Of a DNA stretch of 64,000 nt, positions 54,078 to 63,018 are shown piece by piece. Each line of letters begins with the position of its first letter. Positions within the stretch are counted from its first letter, which is position 1. The notes beneath the pieces were generated by a model. That model saw only the letters and a list, made by a program, of their open reading frames with translations, was not told the origin of the DNA and did not search any database. The position numbers and the translations under genes are program-made. This DNA comes from Brevibacillus choshinensis (lineage in GTDB: Bacteria; Bacillota; Bacilli; Brevibacillales; Brevibacillaceae), in NCBI RefSeq assembly GCF_016811915.1, contig NZ_CP069127.1, positions 5,726,501 to 5,790,500 on the forward strand. The letters are read 5' to 3'.

Positions 54078-55226
54078 TTAGTGACCGGATTGAAACGGCT
54101 CCGGACGTTCGGCGCGCAAGCCAAAATGATGCAGGATCGCTTCGACAATCCGACGGGAAGCTTCCCCATCCCCGTATGGATTGGCAGCATGAGCCATGGC
54201 TTTATAAGCTTCCTCGTTTGTCAGCAGTTCCTTCGTCATTGCGTATACCTGCTCTTCATCCGTTCCCGCCAGCTTCAGCGTGCCGGCTGCGATGCCTTCC
54301 GGGCGCTCGGTTGTATCACGCAATACGAGTACGGGAACCCCGAGGGAAGGCGCTTCTTCCTGTACCCCGCCGGAGTCAGTCAGAATCAAGTGGGCGCGAC
54401 GAGCGAAGTTGTGGAAATCAAAGGCATCCAGCGGCTCAATGAGATGAATTCGCTCATGTCTGCCGAGGAGCTCGTGCGCTACTTCCTGCACAGCCGGGTT
54501 GAGATGCACCGGGTACACGACTGCGATCTCTGGATGCTCGTCCACGATTCTTCTCACCGCTCGGAAAATCTGACGCATAGGCTCACCGAGATTCTCGCGA
54601 CGATGAGCTGTCATCAGCACCATCTTTTGATTGGAAACAAGGTCGAGCACCGGATGCGTATAATCTTCACGCACGGTTGTTTTCAACGCATCAATCGCCG
54701 TGTTGCCGGTGATGTAAATGGTCTCCTCCCGCTTGTTTTCCTGACGGAGGTTGCCAGCAGAACCGTCTGTTGGCGCGAAATGCAGGTCGGCCATCACTCC
54801 AGTCAGTTGGCGGTTCATCTCTTCCGGGAACGGCGAGTACTTGTCCCAAGTACGCAGGCCTGCTTCCACGTGACCGATCGCCACCTGGTTGTAGAACGCT
54901 GCCAAGCTCGCAACAAAAGTCGTGGTCGTATCACCGTGAACCAGTACGATATCCGGTTTCACTTCTTTGATTGCCGCATCCAGACTTTCCAGCGCGCGAG
55001 TCGTGACTCCCACCAATGTCTGACGGTCCTTCATGATATTCAAGTCAATGTCCGGTTTGATATCGAAAATCTCCAGCACCTGATCCAGCATTTGACGATG
55101 CTGGGCGGTCACACAAACGATCGACTCGATCTGCTCGCCGTGCTTGCCGAGCTCGTGCACGAGCGGAGCCATTTTGATCGCTTCCGGACGCGTGCCGAAT
55201 ACCGTCATCACCCTACAAGTTTTCAT
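54078..55226 (-). CDS. mnaA: UDP-N-acetylglucosamine 2-epimerase (non-hydrolysing)
   Basis: A 382-residue epimerase interconverting UDP-GlcNAc and UDP-ManNAc. Blocks: VMTVFGTRPEAIKMAPL at the N-terminus, VLVHGDTTTTFVASL near 95, TAHRRENLGEP near 205 and LTDSGGVQEEAPSLG near 285. The ATG at 55226 follows GGGAGAGGG; the longer frame to 55301 lies inside upp. In Bacillus subtilis mnaA (yvyH) also follows upp. It supplies the donor for TagA at 8.6 kb. Confidence 0.95.
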   Translation of the reverse strand: MKTCRVMTVFGTRPEAIKMAPLVHELGKHGEQIESIVCVTAQHRQMLDQVLEIFDIKPDIDLNIMKDRQTLVGVTTRALESLDAAIKEVKPDIVLVHGDTTTTFVASLAAFYNQVAIGHVEAGLRTWDKYSPFPEEMNRQLTGVMADLHFAPTDGSAGNLRQENKREETIYITGNTAIDALKTTVREDYTHPVLDLVSNQKMVLMTAHRRENLGEPMRQIFRAVRRIVDEHPEIAVVYPVHLNPAVQEVAHELLGRHERIHLIEPLDAFDFHNFARRAHLILTDSGGVQEEAPSLGVPVLVLRDTTERPEGIAAGTLKLAGTDEEQVYAMTKELLTNEEAYKAMAHAANPYGDGEASRRIVEAILHHFGLRAERPEPFQSGH

Positions 55227-55242
55227 CGGTTTCCCTCTCCCG

Positions 55243-55875
55243 TTACTTCGTGCCGTACAAGCGGTCGCCCGCGTCGCCCAAACCTGGCACGATATATCCA
55301 TGATCGTTCAAATATTCGTCGATAGCCGCAACGAAGATATCCACATCGGGATGCTCGTCCTGCACCATTTTGATGCCTTCCGGTGCTGCGATCAGACACA
55401 TCAGCTTCATGTTTTTCGCCCCGCGCTTCTTCAATGCAGCGATCGCTGCAACAGCAGATCCACCCGTCGCCAGCATCGGATCGATCACAATCAGCTCGCG
55501 TTCAGCTACGTCAGATGGCAGCTTGACGTAGTACTCGATTGGCTGCAATGTTTCCGGATCGCGATACAGGCCCACGTGGCCCACCTTTGCTGCAGGAATC
55601 AGCTTCAAAAGTCCGTCAACCATACCGAGACCAGCGCGCAAAATCGGTACCAGACCTACTTTTTTCCCTGCGATCACATTGGACTTGCAGGTCGCCACCG
55701 GCGTATCAATCGTGGTCTCCTCCAAAGGCATGTCGCGGGTGATTTCATACCCCATCAATGTGGCCACTTCGTCCACCAACTCGCGGAATTCCTTTGTCCC
55801 CGTATTCTTGTCGCGGATATAAGTTACTTTATGCTGAATCAGCGGATGGTCAAAAACGTATACACGGCTCATCAT
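55243..55875 (-). CDS. upp: Uracil phosphoribosyltransferase
   Basis: A 210-residue (209 from the second ATG) type I phosphoribosyltransferase making UMP from uracil and PRPP in pyrimidine salvage. IDPMLATGGSAVAAI near residue 130 is the PRPP loop, and the C-terminal VPGLGDAGDRLYGTK is diagnostic. GGAGG precedes the start. It is 16 bases upstream of mnaA and is separated from glyA by a terminator. Confidence 0.97.
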   Translation of the reverse strand: MMSRVYVFDHPLIQHKVTYIRDKNTGTKEFRELVDEVATLMGYEITRDMPLEETTIDTPVATCKSNVIAGKKVGLVPILRAGLGMVDGLLKLIPAAKVGHVGLYRDPETLQPIEYYVKLPSDVAERELIVIDPMLATGGSAVAAIAALKKRGAKNMKLMCLIAAPEGIKMVQDEHPDVDIFVAAIDEYLNDHGYIVPGLGDAGDRLYGTK

Positions 55876-55987
55876 CGTTCCTCCGTTTCCCTATCAATAC
55901 ATCCTTCTCATCATAGCGAAGGAGTGTCCCGCCGTCAATTTGCCCAATCTTCGTTCTTTTTATGTTCACATTCCTTTAGAAACATAA

Positions 55988-56018
55988 AAAAACAGACCCT
56001 TCATCAGGGTCTGTTTTT
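55988..56018 (-). terminator. Terminator downstream of glyA
   Basis: A 13-bp stem (AAAAACAGACCCT / AGGGTCTGTTTTT) around TCATC, with T-runs in either direction. Confidence 0.92.
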
Positions 56019-56031
56019 CAACGGGGAAACC

Positions 56032-57282
56032 TTAGATTTCCAATCCTTCGTACATTGGGTAGCGTTGGCACAGAGCTGCTACGCGCCCACGAGCTTCTTC
56101 GTGTTTCGCTGCATCTTCCGGATTTTTCAGAGTCAGCGCGATGATCGCCGCTACTTCTTTCATTGCCGCTTCGTCAAAGCCACGGCTGGTAACGGCAGGG
56201 GTACCCATGCGAACACCGCTGGTTACAAACGGGCTTTCCGCATCGTAAGGAATGGTGTTTTTGTTGGTCGTGATGTACACCTCGTCCAGCAGATGCTCTG
56301 CCACTTTACCAGTCAGGCCGATTTTGCTCACGTCTACCAGCACCAGGTGATTGTCGGTGCCGCCGGATACGAGTGTCAATCCTTCTGCTGTCAACGCTTC
56401 AGCAAAAGCCTTGGCATTGCTCACGATACGAGCTGCGTACTCTTTGAAGTCCGCTTGCAGCGCCTCGCCAAAAGCGACTGCTTTCGCTGCGATCACGTGC
56501 ATCAAAGGTCCGCCTTGTACGCCAGGGAACACGGATTTGTCGATCGCTTTTGCAAACTCTTCTTTGCAGAGGATCAGACCGCCGCGTGGACCACGCAGTG
56601 TTTTGTGCGTAGTGGAGGTCACAAAGTGTGCGTGCGGCACTGGGTTCGGATGCAGTCCTGCTGCTACCAGGCCGGCGATGTGCGCCATGTCTACCATGAA
56701 GTAAGCGCCCACTTCATCGGCGATTTCACGGAATTTCGCAAAGTCGATAGTGCGTGGGTATGCACTCGCACCTGCTACGATCAGCTTTGGTTTGTGCTCC
56801 AGTGCTTTGGCACGAACATCTTCGTAATTGATCGTGTGGGATTCTTGATCTACACCATACTCTACGAAGTTGTACAGGGTACCGGAGAAGTTTACCGGGC
56901 TTCCGTGGGTCAAGTGGCCACCATGGGACAGGTTCATACCGAGAACGGTATCGCCTGGCTTCAGAATGGTGAAGTAAACAGCCATGTTCGCTTGTGCACC
57001 AGAGTGCGGCTGAACGTTTGCATGTTCAGCGCCGAACAGTTCTTTCACGCGATCACGCGCGATGTTTTCTGCGATGTCCACGTATTCGCATCCACCGTAA
57101 TAGCGACGGCCAGGGTAGCCTTCTGCGTACTTGTTGGTCAAAACGGTTCCCATTGCTTCCATAACAGCGCGGCTAACGAAGTTTTCGGACGCAATCAGTT
57201 CAATCTTGTCGCGCTGTCTGCCCAGCTCCAGCTGGATGGCTTCCAATACTTGTGGGTCTTGTTTACGCAAAAAATCTAGCAT
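56032..57282 (-). CDS. glyA: Serine hydroxymethyltransferase
   Basis: A 416-residue PLP enzyme converting serine and tetrahydrofolate to glycine and methylene-THF. The PLP Lys is in VTSTTHKTLRGPRGG near residue 226. HSGAQANMAVYFTI near 95 and VDMAHIAGLVAAG near 198 are conserved. GGAGAG precedes the ATG. A 9-bp hairpin lies between ywlG and its start. Confidence 0.98.
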   Translation of the reverse strand: MLDFLRKQDPQVLEAIQLELGRQRDKIELIASENFVSRAVMEAMGTVLTNKYAEGYPGRRYYGGCEYVDIAENIARDRVKELFGAEHANVQPHSGAQANMAVYFTILKPGDTVLGMNLSHGGHLTHGSPVNFSGTLYNFVEYGVDQESHTINYEDVRAKALEHKPKLIVAGASAYPRTIDFAKFREIADEVGAYFMVDMAHIAGLVAAGLHPNPVPHAHFVTSTTHKTLRGPRGGLILCKEEFAKAIDKSVFPGVQGGPLMHVIAAKAVAFGEALQADFKEYAARIVSNAKAFAEALTAEGLTLVSGGTDNHLVLVDVSKIGLTGKVAEHLLDEVYITTNKNTIPYDAESPFVTSGVRMGTPAVTSRGFDEAAMKEVAAIIALTLKNPEDAAKHEEARGRVAALCQRYPMYEGLEI

Positions 57283-57301
57283 GATCTATTCTCTCCTTCG
57301 T

Positions 57302-57329
57302 GAACATGAGCTTGTCTCACGTTCTTTTT
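57302..57329. other. Hairpin between ywlG and glyA
   Basis: GAACATGAG / CTCACGTTC around CTTGT, with TTTTT on the plus strand only. In glyA's direction it lacks a T-run, so it is not a clear terminator for ywlG; it could stabilise or separate messages, or end antisense transcription. Confidence 0.45.
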
Positions 57330-57897
57330 AGGTACAGCTCTCATTCGAGGGTGTTGCTTCATACACAGCACGCGCACCGCCAATCAGCTTGGGGCGAGTC
57401 CGCGCAGCCGTCACATGCGCTTCCCCTACTGCGCGATGGGAAGGGCGCACAGGTACCGCGACATGCTTCAGGTGCATGCCGATTAGCGTGTCGCCGATAT
57501 CAACGCCTGCATGGGCACGGATATGCTCGACCACGACGGCATCCTTCATCTGCGTGTACGCGTGGGCAGCCATAGAACCGCCAGCTGTGGGAACAGGGAC
57601 GACGGTCACTTCATCCAAGCCGTATCGCTCCATGACGTCACGCTCCACGACCAGCGCTCTGTTCAAATGTTCACAACATTGAAAAGCCACGGTAAACCCG
57701 TTCTTTTCCTGAACGGTTCGGATGCCGCGATAAAGGGCAGCAGCCACTTCCTTGCTCCCTGCTTTGCCGATGTGTTTGCCCAGCACTTCGCTGGTGCTGC
57801 AGCCGATGACCAGGAGCTGTCCAGGTCTTAGCTCAGCCAACTGGGCGACTTCTTCGACAACCTCGCTGACCTGTTTTTCAATTGTGAGCAAATCCAC
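57328..57897 (-). CDS. ywlG: YwlG family protein (DUF436, TIGR01440)
   Basis: A 189-residue protein with the conserved VIGCSTSEVLGKHIGKAGS near residue 32, CCEHLNRALVVE near 75 and VPVPTAGGSMAAHAY near 100. The function is unknown; Cys-Glu-His residues hint at a catalytic site. GTG start at 57897 overlaps the rpiB stop region. Order rpiB-ywlG-glyA is that of Bacillus subtilis. Confidence 0.9.
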   Translation of the reverse strand: MDLLTIEKQVSEVVEEVAQLAELRPGQLLVIGCSTSEVLGKHIGKAGSKEVAAALYRGIRTVQEKNGFTVAFQCCEHLNRALVVERDVMERYGLDEVTVVPVPTAGGSMAAHAYTQMKDAVVVEHIRAHAGVDIGDTLIGMHLKHVAVPVRPSHRAVGEAHVTAARTRPKLIGGARAVYEATPSNESCT

Positions 57898-58353
57898 TTA
57901 CTTCACTCCCGCGTGTTTCGCTTCGATCTGAGTGATCTTGTCCACTCGGCGTTCATGACGTCCACCCTGGAATTCCGTCTCCAGCCAGATCTTCACAATA
58001 TCCAGTGCGAGTCCTGGCCCGATGACGCGTTCGCCCATGGCCAGCACATTGGTGTTGTTATGCTCGCGAGTAGCCTTTGCCGAAAAGGTATCGTGCACCA
58101 GCGCACAACGAATGCCTGGCACTTTGTTCGCTGCAATCGACATGCCGATGCCAGTCCCGCAGACCAGAATCCCGCGATCGAACTCACCTGCCGCTACTTT
58201 TTCAGCTACGGGCAGAGCATAATCTGGGTAATCAACCGAATCTTCGCAAGAACAGCCAAAGTCTTCCGTCTGGATATTCAAGGAAGCGAGCAGAGTCTTG
58301 ATCTCCTCTTTTAGTTTGTATCCACCGTGATCAGCAGCAATCGCTACTTTCAT
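57898..58353 (-). CDS. rpiB: Ribose-5-phosphate isomerase B
   Basis: A 151-residue LacA/RpiB isomerase of the pentose phosphate pathway. IAADHGGYKLKEEI at the N-terminus, DYPDYALPVAEKV and the active-site Cys in VCGTGIGMSIAANK near residue 70 are clear. GAGGG precedes the ATG. Confidence 0.95.
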   Translation of the reverse strand: MKVAIAADHGGYKLKEEIKTLLASLNIQTEDFGCSCEDSVDYPDYALPVAEKVAAGEFDRGILVCGTGIGMSIAANKVPGIRCALVHDTFSAKATREHNNTNVLAMGERVIGPGLALDIVKIWLETEFQGGRHERRVDKITQIEAKHAGVK

Positions 58354-58467
58354 CTCGTCATCCCTCGCTTGTTCATGATCTCACTCATTATACATCATAA
58401 TCCCACAAGTAAAAAGTGAACATTTAACCTTTTCAACTAGAAATTGTTCGTACTCTCACACGAAACA

Positions 58468-58492
58468 AGGTACTGGTCTGACACCAGCACCT
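58468..58492 (-). terminator. Terminator downstream of ywlE
   Basis: A 10-bp stem (AGGTACTGGT / ACCAGCACCT) with loop CTGAC and TGTTTCG on the minus strand. Confidence 0.7.
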
Positions 58493-58497
58493 CATTC

Positions 58498-58962
58498 TTA
58501 AGGCGATTTACGAAAACGCTCCTGAATCAGTCGCATAGACAGCCTGTCCAGTGATTCTTCAAGTTCTTCCGCGCACCTGCGATAGTCTTCTAGGGACCCA
58601 CCGTACGGATCGGCAATATCGCCATAGCCCTCTACGCCTACGTAGTCCCTCAAGGTATGCACCTTGCCCGCCGCAGACGGAAAATACGTCAGAATGGCTT
58701 GCTTGTGACTGGACGTCATGGTCAAAATCACATCCGACCAGTCAATCAGCCCCTCATCCAATCGACTGGACTGGTGCACATGCTCGATCCCCCGCTCTGC
58801 CATGACCTCTCTGGCATGCGGTGAAGCAGGCTGTCCGTCAAAAGCGGCCACGCCTGCGGAACGAACCTCATAGCCCTGCCCTGCCGTTTTCACGCGAAAC
58901 ATCGCCTCTGCCATGGGACTGCGACACGTGTTGCCTGTGCAGACAAACAATATCCGTTTCAC
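58498..58962 (-). CDS. ywlE: Protein-arginine phosphatase YwlE (low-molecular-weight PTP fold)
   Basis: A 154-residue LMW-PTP. The P-loop FVCTGNTCRSPMAEA has the Thr in the position that favours phospho-arginine in YwlE rather than the Ile/Leu of tyrosine phosphatases; the general acid is in DIADPYGGS. YwlE reverses McsB phosphorylation, which marks proteins for ClpCP. GTG start at 58962 behind AGGAGG. It lies in the conserved ywlC-ywlD-ywlE order. Confidence 0.92.
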   Translation of the reverse strand: MKRILFVCTGNTCRSPMAEAMFRVKTAGQGYEVRSAGVAAFDGQPASPHAREVMAERGIEHVHQSSRLDEGLIDWSDVILTMTSSHKQAILTYFPSAAGKVHTLRDYVGVEGYGDIADPYGGSLEDYRRCAEELEESLDRLSMRLIQERFRKSP

Positions 58963-58994
58963 GCATCTCTCCTCCTTCTGCCTGCGCTATCTTG

Positions 58995-59552
58995 CTATAA
59001 GATAAATTTTAACCCAAAACAAAACAAAATAAGTCCACCTACTAATTCGCTATAATCCCCTAGCCATCCTCCCACACTTCGACCCAGAAGCAACCCGAAG
59101 TAAGACATGGCACCGCCCATGATTCCAAAGAGAGTGATAGCAAGCAGTCTGTTGACCTCAATCAATCCGAAGGAAAATCCTACAGTCAGCGCATCCAGAC
59201 TCACGCTGAATGCAAAAATGATCAGCCCAAAGCCTTTCGTCCTCAGTACCTTTTGATCGCCATTGACGAAGCCGTTCCATAGCATATGCAAACCGATTGC
59301 CATGAGGACTCCGCCACCGATAAATACAGCAATATCCCCAACCAAATCGGACAAATACGCCCCGACGAAGATACCCACAATAGGCATTCCTATATGAAAA
59401 AGCCCGATCGTGATGCTCACTTTCAGTATTTCCCGCAATCGAATCCCGACCATGCCAACGCCGATTCCTAATGAAAAGGCATCCATGCTTAAGGCAAAGG
59501 CGATCATGAGCAAGGTCAGAAATTGCCCCCACTGAAACAAAACTTGATCCAA
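58995..59552 (-). CDS. mntP: Manganese efflux pump MntP family
   Basis: A ~185-residue six-helix protein with two homologous halves, each with an acidic membrane motif: ALSMDAFSLGIGVG in helix 1 and SVSLDALTVGFSFG in helix 4. MntP exports Mn2+. Start is uncertain: a TTG at 59552 sits just after the G-rich GAGGAGGGGGAGG, while the GTG at 59579 gives nine more residues and lacks a site. Matches Bacillus ywlD by position. No yybP-ykoY-like leader fits in the short gap to ywlC. Confidence 0.88.
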   Translation of the reverse strand: MDQVLFQWGQFLTLLMIAFALSMDAFSLGIGVGMVGIRLREILKVSITIGLFHIGMPIVGIFVGAYLSDLVGDIAVFIGGGVLMAIGLHMLWNGFVNGDQKVLRTKGFGLIIFAFSVSLDALTVGFSFGLIEVNRLLAITLFGIMGGAMSYFGLLLGRSVGGWLGDYSELVGGLILFCFGLKFIL

Positions 59553-59613
59553 CTGGCCTCCCCCTCCTCGTCTCTTCAACCTATGCGGACAAGAAGGAGT
59601 TTAGACAACCATT

Positions 59614-60705
59614 TTACGCGCGCTCGATCCGCCCTCCGGCGGCTTTTTCCAGGCGATTCATGACTGCCATTCCCAAGCCTTCCCGTGAGAATGTCTCGCC
59701 GACGATAAACTGGGCCTTGAGGTTATCAAACTCACGCAGTACAGCGTACAGCTGATGAGCGACCTCTCCCAGATCCGTGCGTGACCCTACCGACAGCACG
59801 ATATCGGCATCCGGGTTCGCACGCCAATAAGCCGCAGTCTCTTCCGTAGCCAAAACCCCTGTTCTACGCCCGTGCTGTTTTGCCTCGTGCAGCATGTCTG
59901 CCATTTTTACACGCACGCGCTCCTCTCCACCCTCGACCAGCCACATTTCGCCCTCTGGAGCGTAATGCGTGTATTTCATGCCAGGAGCGCGAGGAGTCTC
60001 TGCTGCTCCTGCCTGAAAGGATGGATCGAGGTCCACCGATCCGATCACCTCTTCCAGCTGTTCGCGGGTAATCCCTCCCGGACGCAGAATGACAGGCGGC
60101 TCGACCGTGACATCAATGACGGTCGATTCCAGACCTACTCCTGTCGCTCCTCCATCTACCACGCCAGCCACTCGACCTTCCAGATCGGCTAGCACGTGTG
60201 CGGCGGTCGTAGGGCTCGGCCTTCCCGAGCGGTTGGCACTTGGCGCTGCTATCGGGAGATTGGCTGCCGCGATCAAGGCAAGCGCGATCGGATGATCCGG
60301 CATCCGCACCCCGACGGAATCGAGCCCGGCCGTGACCAAAGATGCTACCTCATCGGTTCGCGGCAGGATAATAGTCAGCGGTCCAGGCCAGAATGCCTCC
60401 ATCAACTTCTCGGCCTTGGCTGGAACTTCAGAGGCAATCGTGGATAACTGCTCCTTTTTTGCAATATGCACAATCAGCGGATTATCACTGGGTCTCCCTT
60501 TTGCTGCAAATATTTTTTCCACAGCGACGTTGGACAATGCATTGGCTCCCAGTCCATAGACCGTCTCCGTAGGGAATGCCACAGCCTCATCTGCTTTCAG
60601 CAAATGAGCTGCATACACAATCTGTGTACAACTCTGCATGTTTTCCACAGTACTTTCCACATCATTATCCACAACCCAAACTTTCGTCACTACTTTTTGC
60701 CCCAT
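59614..60705 (-). CDS. ywlC: L-threonylcarbamoyladenylate synthase (Sua5/YwlC)
   Basis: A 363-residue enzyme making threonylcarbamoyl-AMP for the t6A37 modification of tRNAs. The YrdC domain (~30-220) has FPTETVYGLGANA and APSANRSGRPSPTTA; a C-terminal Sua5 domain (~250-350) follows a linker with the APGMKYTHYAPEGEMWL block. Length is that of the two-domain Sua5 class. First gene of the minus-strand ywlC-glyA cluster. Confidence 0.95.
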   Translation of the reverse strand: MGQKVVTKVWVVDNDVESTVENMQSCTQIVYAAHLLKADEAVAFPTETVYGLGANALSNVAVEKIFAAKGRPSDNPLIVHIAKKEQLSTIASEVPAKAEKLMEAFWPGPLTIILPRTDEVASLVTAGLDSVGVRMPDHPIALALIAAANLPIAAPSANRSGRPSPTTAAHVLADLEGRVAGVVDGGATGVGLESTVIDVTVEPPVILRPGGITREQLEEVIGSVDLDPSFQAGAAETPRAPGMKYTHYAPEGEMWLVEGGEERVRVKMADMLHEAKQHGRRTGVLATEETAAYWRANPDADIVLSVGSRTDLGEVAHQLYAVLREFDNLKAQFIVGETFSREGLGMAVMNRLEKAAGGRIERA

Positions 60706-60934
60706 AGTAAAAAAGTCCTTTCTCTAGCACGTTTCTTATCAATAAGTGCCTTTAGTATAGATGTGTGCATAAAAGTTTTCAACAGCCTGTGGGTAACTTG
60801 TGAATAACTTCTCCAAACTTCGTGGAAAAAGTCGTTGTTACCACTTTTTAACCGATAAGCTCTTCGGATGTAGTAGGATAAGGATGTAAACAAAATCCAA
60901 GACGTCCCTTTATTGAAAGGATAGTGACATATTC

Positions 60935-61726
60935 ATGAAATCCCTCAAATCGATCACAGCTGGCCTTGTAGGTTCGGCAGTTCTGTTCAGCGCAGTAGCC
61001 ATGCCGGCGTTCGCCGCCACTTCTGCCCAGCCGCTGCCTGCAGCAAAACCCGCTCCTGTCGCATCGGCCCAAAATCCACAGGCAAAAGGTGTCGTCGTCA
61101 CATCCAAAATCATTCAACAAAAAACGGCTGAGTACGAAGCAAACATCACAATCCCTGTCATCAGTGGCTTGAAAGATAAAGCATTCGAAGCAAAGCTGAA
61201 TGCGGACCTGCTCAAATACGCACAGGATCAGCTGAAGGAACGCCAAACCATGAGCAAGCAAGACGCCATCGATTCCAAAAAGTACGGATATCCGATGCGT
61301 CCGCATGCTGTGGACATTTCCTACAAAGTGATCTCTGTCGGCAAGCTCGTATCCTTCTCAGTCCAAACCTACTTGTACACAGGCGGAGCTCATGGATTGA
61401 CAGATATGACTTACTACAACATCGCCAATCTGGACAAGGCAAAAAATCTCCAGCTGTCCGATTTGTTCCAGGCTGGCTATGACTATCGCTATGTATTGAA
61501 CAACCTGATCAAGCAACAGATTAAAAATAACCCAGAGATCGCTGATGTGTACAACTTTGAAACGATCGCAGAAAATCAGCCGTTCTCCTTTGAAAATGGC
61601 AATCTGGTCATTCATTTCACTCAGTATGAGATCGCTCCTTATGCAGCCGGGATGCCGGCGTTCAGTATTCCTGTACACAGCTACCTCAACCTGCTGAAGC
61701 CCGAAGTAAAAGCGCTGCTGCAATAA
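60935..61726 (+). CDS. Secreted DUF4163/DUF3298 domain protein
   Basis: A 263-residue protein with a clear signal peptide (LKSITAGLVGSAVLFSAVAM, ending PAFA) and a Pro/Ala-rich linker to ~50. A DUF4163-like region (~55-150) with VQTYLYTGGAHGLTDMTYYN is followed by a DUF3298 region (~170-255) with a conserved FTQYEIAPYAAGMP. This module is also the extracellular part of anti-sigma factor RsiV, which binds lysozyme; this protein has no cytoplasmic anti-sigma part. GAAAGGA precedes the ATG. Transcribed divergently from ywlC. Confidence 0.85.
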   Translation: MKSLKSITAGLVGSAVLFSAVAMPAFAATSAQPLPAAKPAPVASAQNPQAKGVVVTSKIIQQKTAEYEANITIPVISGLKDKAFEAKLNADLLKYAQDQLKERQTMSKQDAIDSKKYGYPMRPHAVDISYKVISVGKLVSFSVQTYLYTGGAHGLTDMTYYNIANLDKAKNLQLSDLFQAGYDYRYVLNNLIKQQIKNNPEIADVYNFETIAENQPFSFENGNLVIHFTQYEIAPYAAGMPAFSIPVHSYLNLLKPEVKALLQ

Positions 61727-61855
61727 CAACTTCATTGTACCTGCAGAAACGACACCTAGCCTGCGTTTTATTAAAAGTAGGAAATAATCCAACATAGCCA
61801 ATAAAAATTAGTGATTGGATACAATGTTAGACATTTTATTAATGAAAATAAGAAT

Positions 61856-61891
61856 GAGTAGAGACTTCAGAAAACGTCTGAATCTCTACTC
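61856..61891 (+). terminator. Intrinsic terminator at the chromosome/island junction
   Basis: A 15-bp stem with one bulged C (GAGTAGAGA and TTCAGA arms) followed by ATTTCTTTTTGCTTTTTT on the plus strand. It likely ends the DUF3298 transcript. Confidence 0.8.
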
Positions 61892-61972
61892 ATTTCTTTT
61901 TGCTTTTTTCAGCGACAGTTTTATTCTGTAAATATTAACTTTTTTATTGCACTTTCGTGATCCATTAATTAT

Positions 61973-62446
61973 TTACGAAATAACTAATTTGAATTTCTGA
62001 CGAGATCCCCCTTCTGGACCATCGGGAATCATTTCATCCAAAGCTACAAATCCAAACTTTTGATACAACCTTCTTGCAGGTCTTCCGTCTGAAATATCAT
62101 CTCCAAATGTGGTTACAAATACTTCGGCTGGAACATCAACGAGACTCAAGATGTGCTTTAGTAGGGCCGTAGCTACCCCTTGGTTTCTCGATTGAGATGA
62201 AACGGATAACCATCCTATTTTGTAGCTTGGGGCACGTAAAGAAGAAAATAAAACCCCTCCGAGTAATCGTGATCCAGGAAAACCATTATTTTCTCGCACA
62301 CAGAATGCACTTTGCTCGGTTATATTTCTTTCTAGTGCCTTAATGAAGTTGGTGTCATTTACCATCGGTCCAAATAGGTACTCGACTTCAGAAGCTAATT
62401 CCAACCAGCCCTTTAGGTCGTCCATTGTTGCGTTAACAACTATCAT
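61973..62446 (-). CDS. GNAT-family N-acetyltransferase
   Basis: A 157-residue protein with GNAT features: VSSQSRNQGVATALLKHIL is the acetyl-CoA-binding R/QxxGxG/A block and LYQKFGFVALDEMI the typical end motif. The ATG at 62446 follows GAGAGGAAG by eight bases; longer starts at 62476 lack a site. The gene is A/T-rich like the neighbouring recombinase genes, so it may be cargo of the element. Substrate unknown. Confidence 0.85.
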   Translation of the reverse strand: MIVVNATMDDLKGWLELASEVEYLFGPMVNDTNFIKALERNITEQSAFCVRENNGFPGSRLLGGVLFSSLRAPSYKIGWLSVSSQSRNQGVATALLKHILSLVDVPAEVFVTTFGDDISDGRPARRLYQKFGFVALDEMIPDGPEGGSRQKFKLVIS

Positions 62447-62547
62447 AACTGTACTTCCTCTCAGAATGAGCATCATTATTCCGTTTGCACACTAACGTAG
62501 CACTCGTTGGAATATTTCCGTTTGTAACTATCTGCTCGTCAGAACCC

Positions 62548-63018
62548 TTAACTAAACTGCTCAAACATACTAGCAGTCCATTTGGTTTGATTCTCTGCAA
62601 TGAACTGTTCAGCTTGTATGAGCCTTGCAACAAGTTCTTGTTTCGTTAACTTCATGTACTTTTGACGAAGGTGTACGAGATTACGATTAGGGTTAATACG
62701 TCTTAGGTGAGTATCCTGTGGCATATTTAGTGAAGAAGGTGGTTTATTTGTTTGTCGTTGTTTATGCGTATGGCTGTGTTGCTTGTAATAATCGAACAAC
62801 TCTTCATTCGTTTTTATTGTATTTGGGTGAATTCCTTTCCCTGTAGGATCAAGCTCCTTCGATCTATTGTGAATGTTATTTAGGGTAACAGGCTTTCCTT
62901 CTTTGACCAACGAATCGATAGCGGATTTACCTAATTGGACGGAACGAGTTTTCTTCTTTTCATGTACCGCACGTAACCAAGGACGCTCATCATTTGTAAA
63001 AGTGGATATTTGGTTCAA
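62548..63018 (-). CDS. TnpC-like transposition protein (DUF6262) of a Tn554-like element
   Basis: A 156-residue basic protein. The start INERPWLRAVHEKKK-like segment, a middle LDPTGKGIHPNTIKTNEELF and a C-terminal coiled region (LTKQELVARLIQAEQ) match the TnpC/DUF6262 type encoded downstream of the recombinases in Tn554-like elements. The TTG at 63018 follows GGGAGG. It overlaps the end of the recombinase by 29 bases. Confidence 0.75.
   Translation of the reverse strand: MNQISTFTNDERPWLRAVHEKKKTRSVQLGKSAIDSLVKEGKPVTLNNIHNRSKELDPTGKGIHPNTIKTNEELFDYYKQHSHTHKQRQTNKPPSSLNMPQDTHLRRINPNRNLVHLRQKYMKLTKQELVARLIQAEQFIAENQTKWTASMFEQFS

Noticed and set aside
55876..56031. Purine or PyrR-type attenuator ahead of upp
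   Set aside because: The only structure is a simple terminator of glyA; no conserved riboswitch or PyrR binding sequence was recognised.
55144..57279. 711-codon plus-strand frame opposite upp and glyA
   Set aside because: Shadow of conserved genes, with no ribosome site and unlikely residue composition.
59553..59613. Mn2+-sensing yybP-ykoY riboswitch ahead of mntP
   Set aside because: The gap to ywlC is only some 30-60 bases, too short for that RNA, and no matching motif is seen.
60866..60892. Two GATGTA copies resembling the Tn554 target core
   Set aside because: The six-base word is short and lies on the far side of an intact chromosomal gene from the element; no end repeats accompany it.
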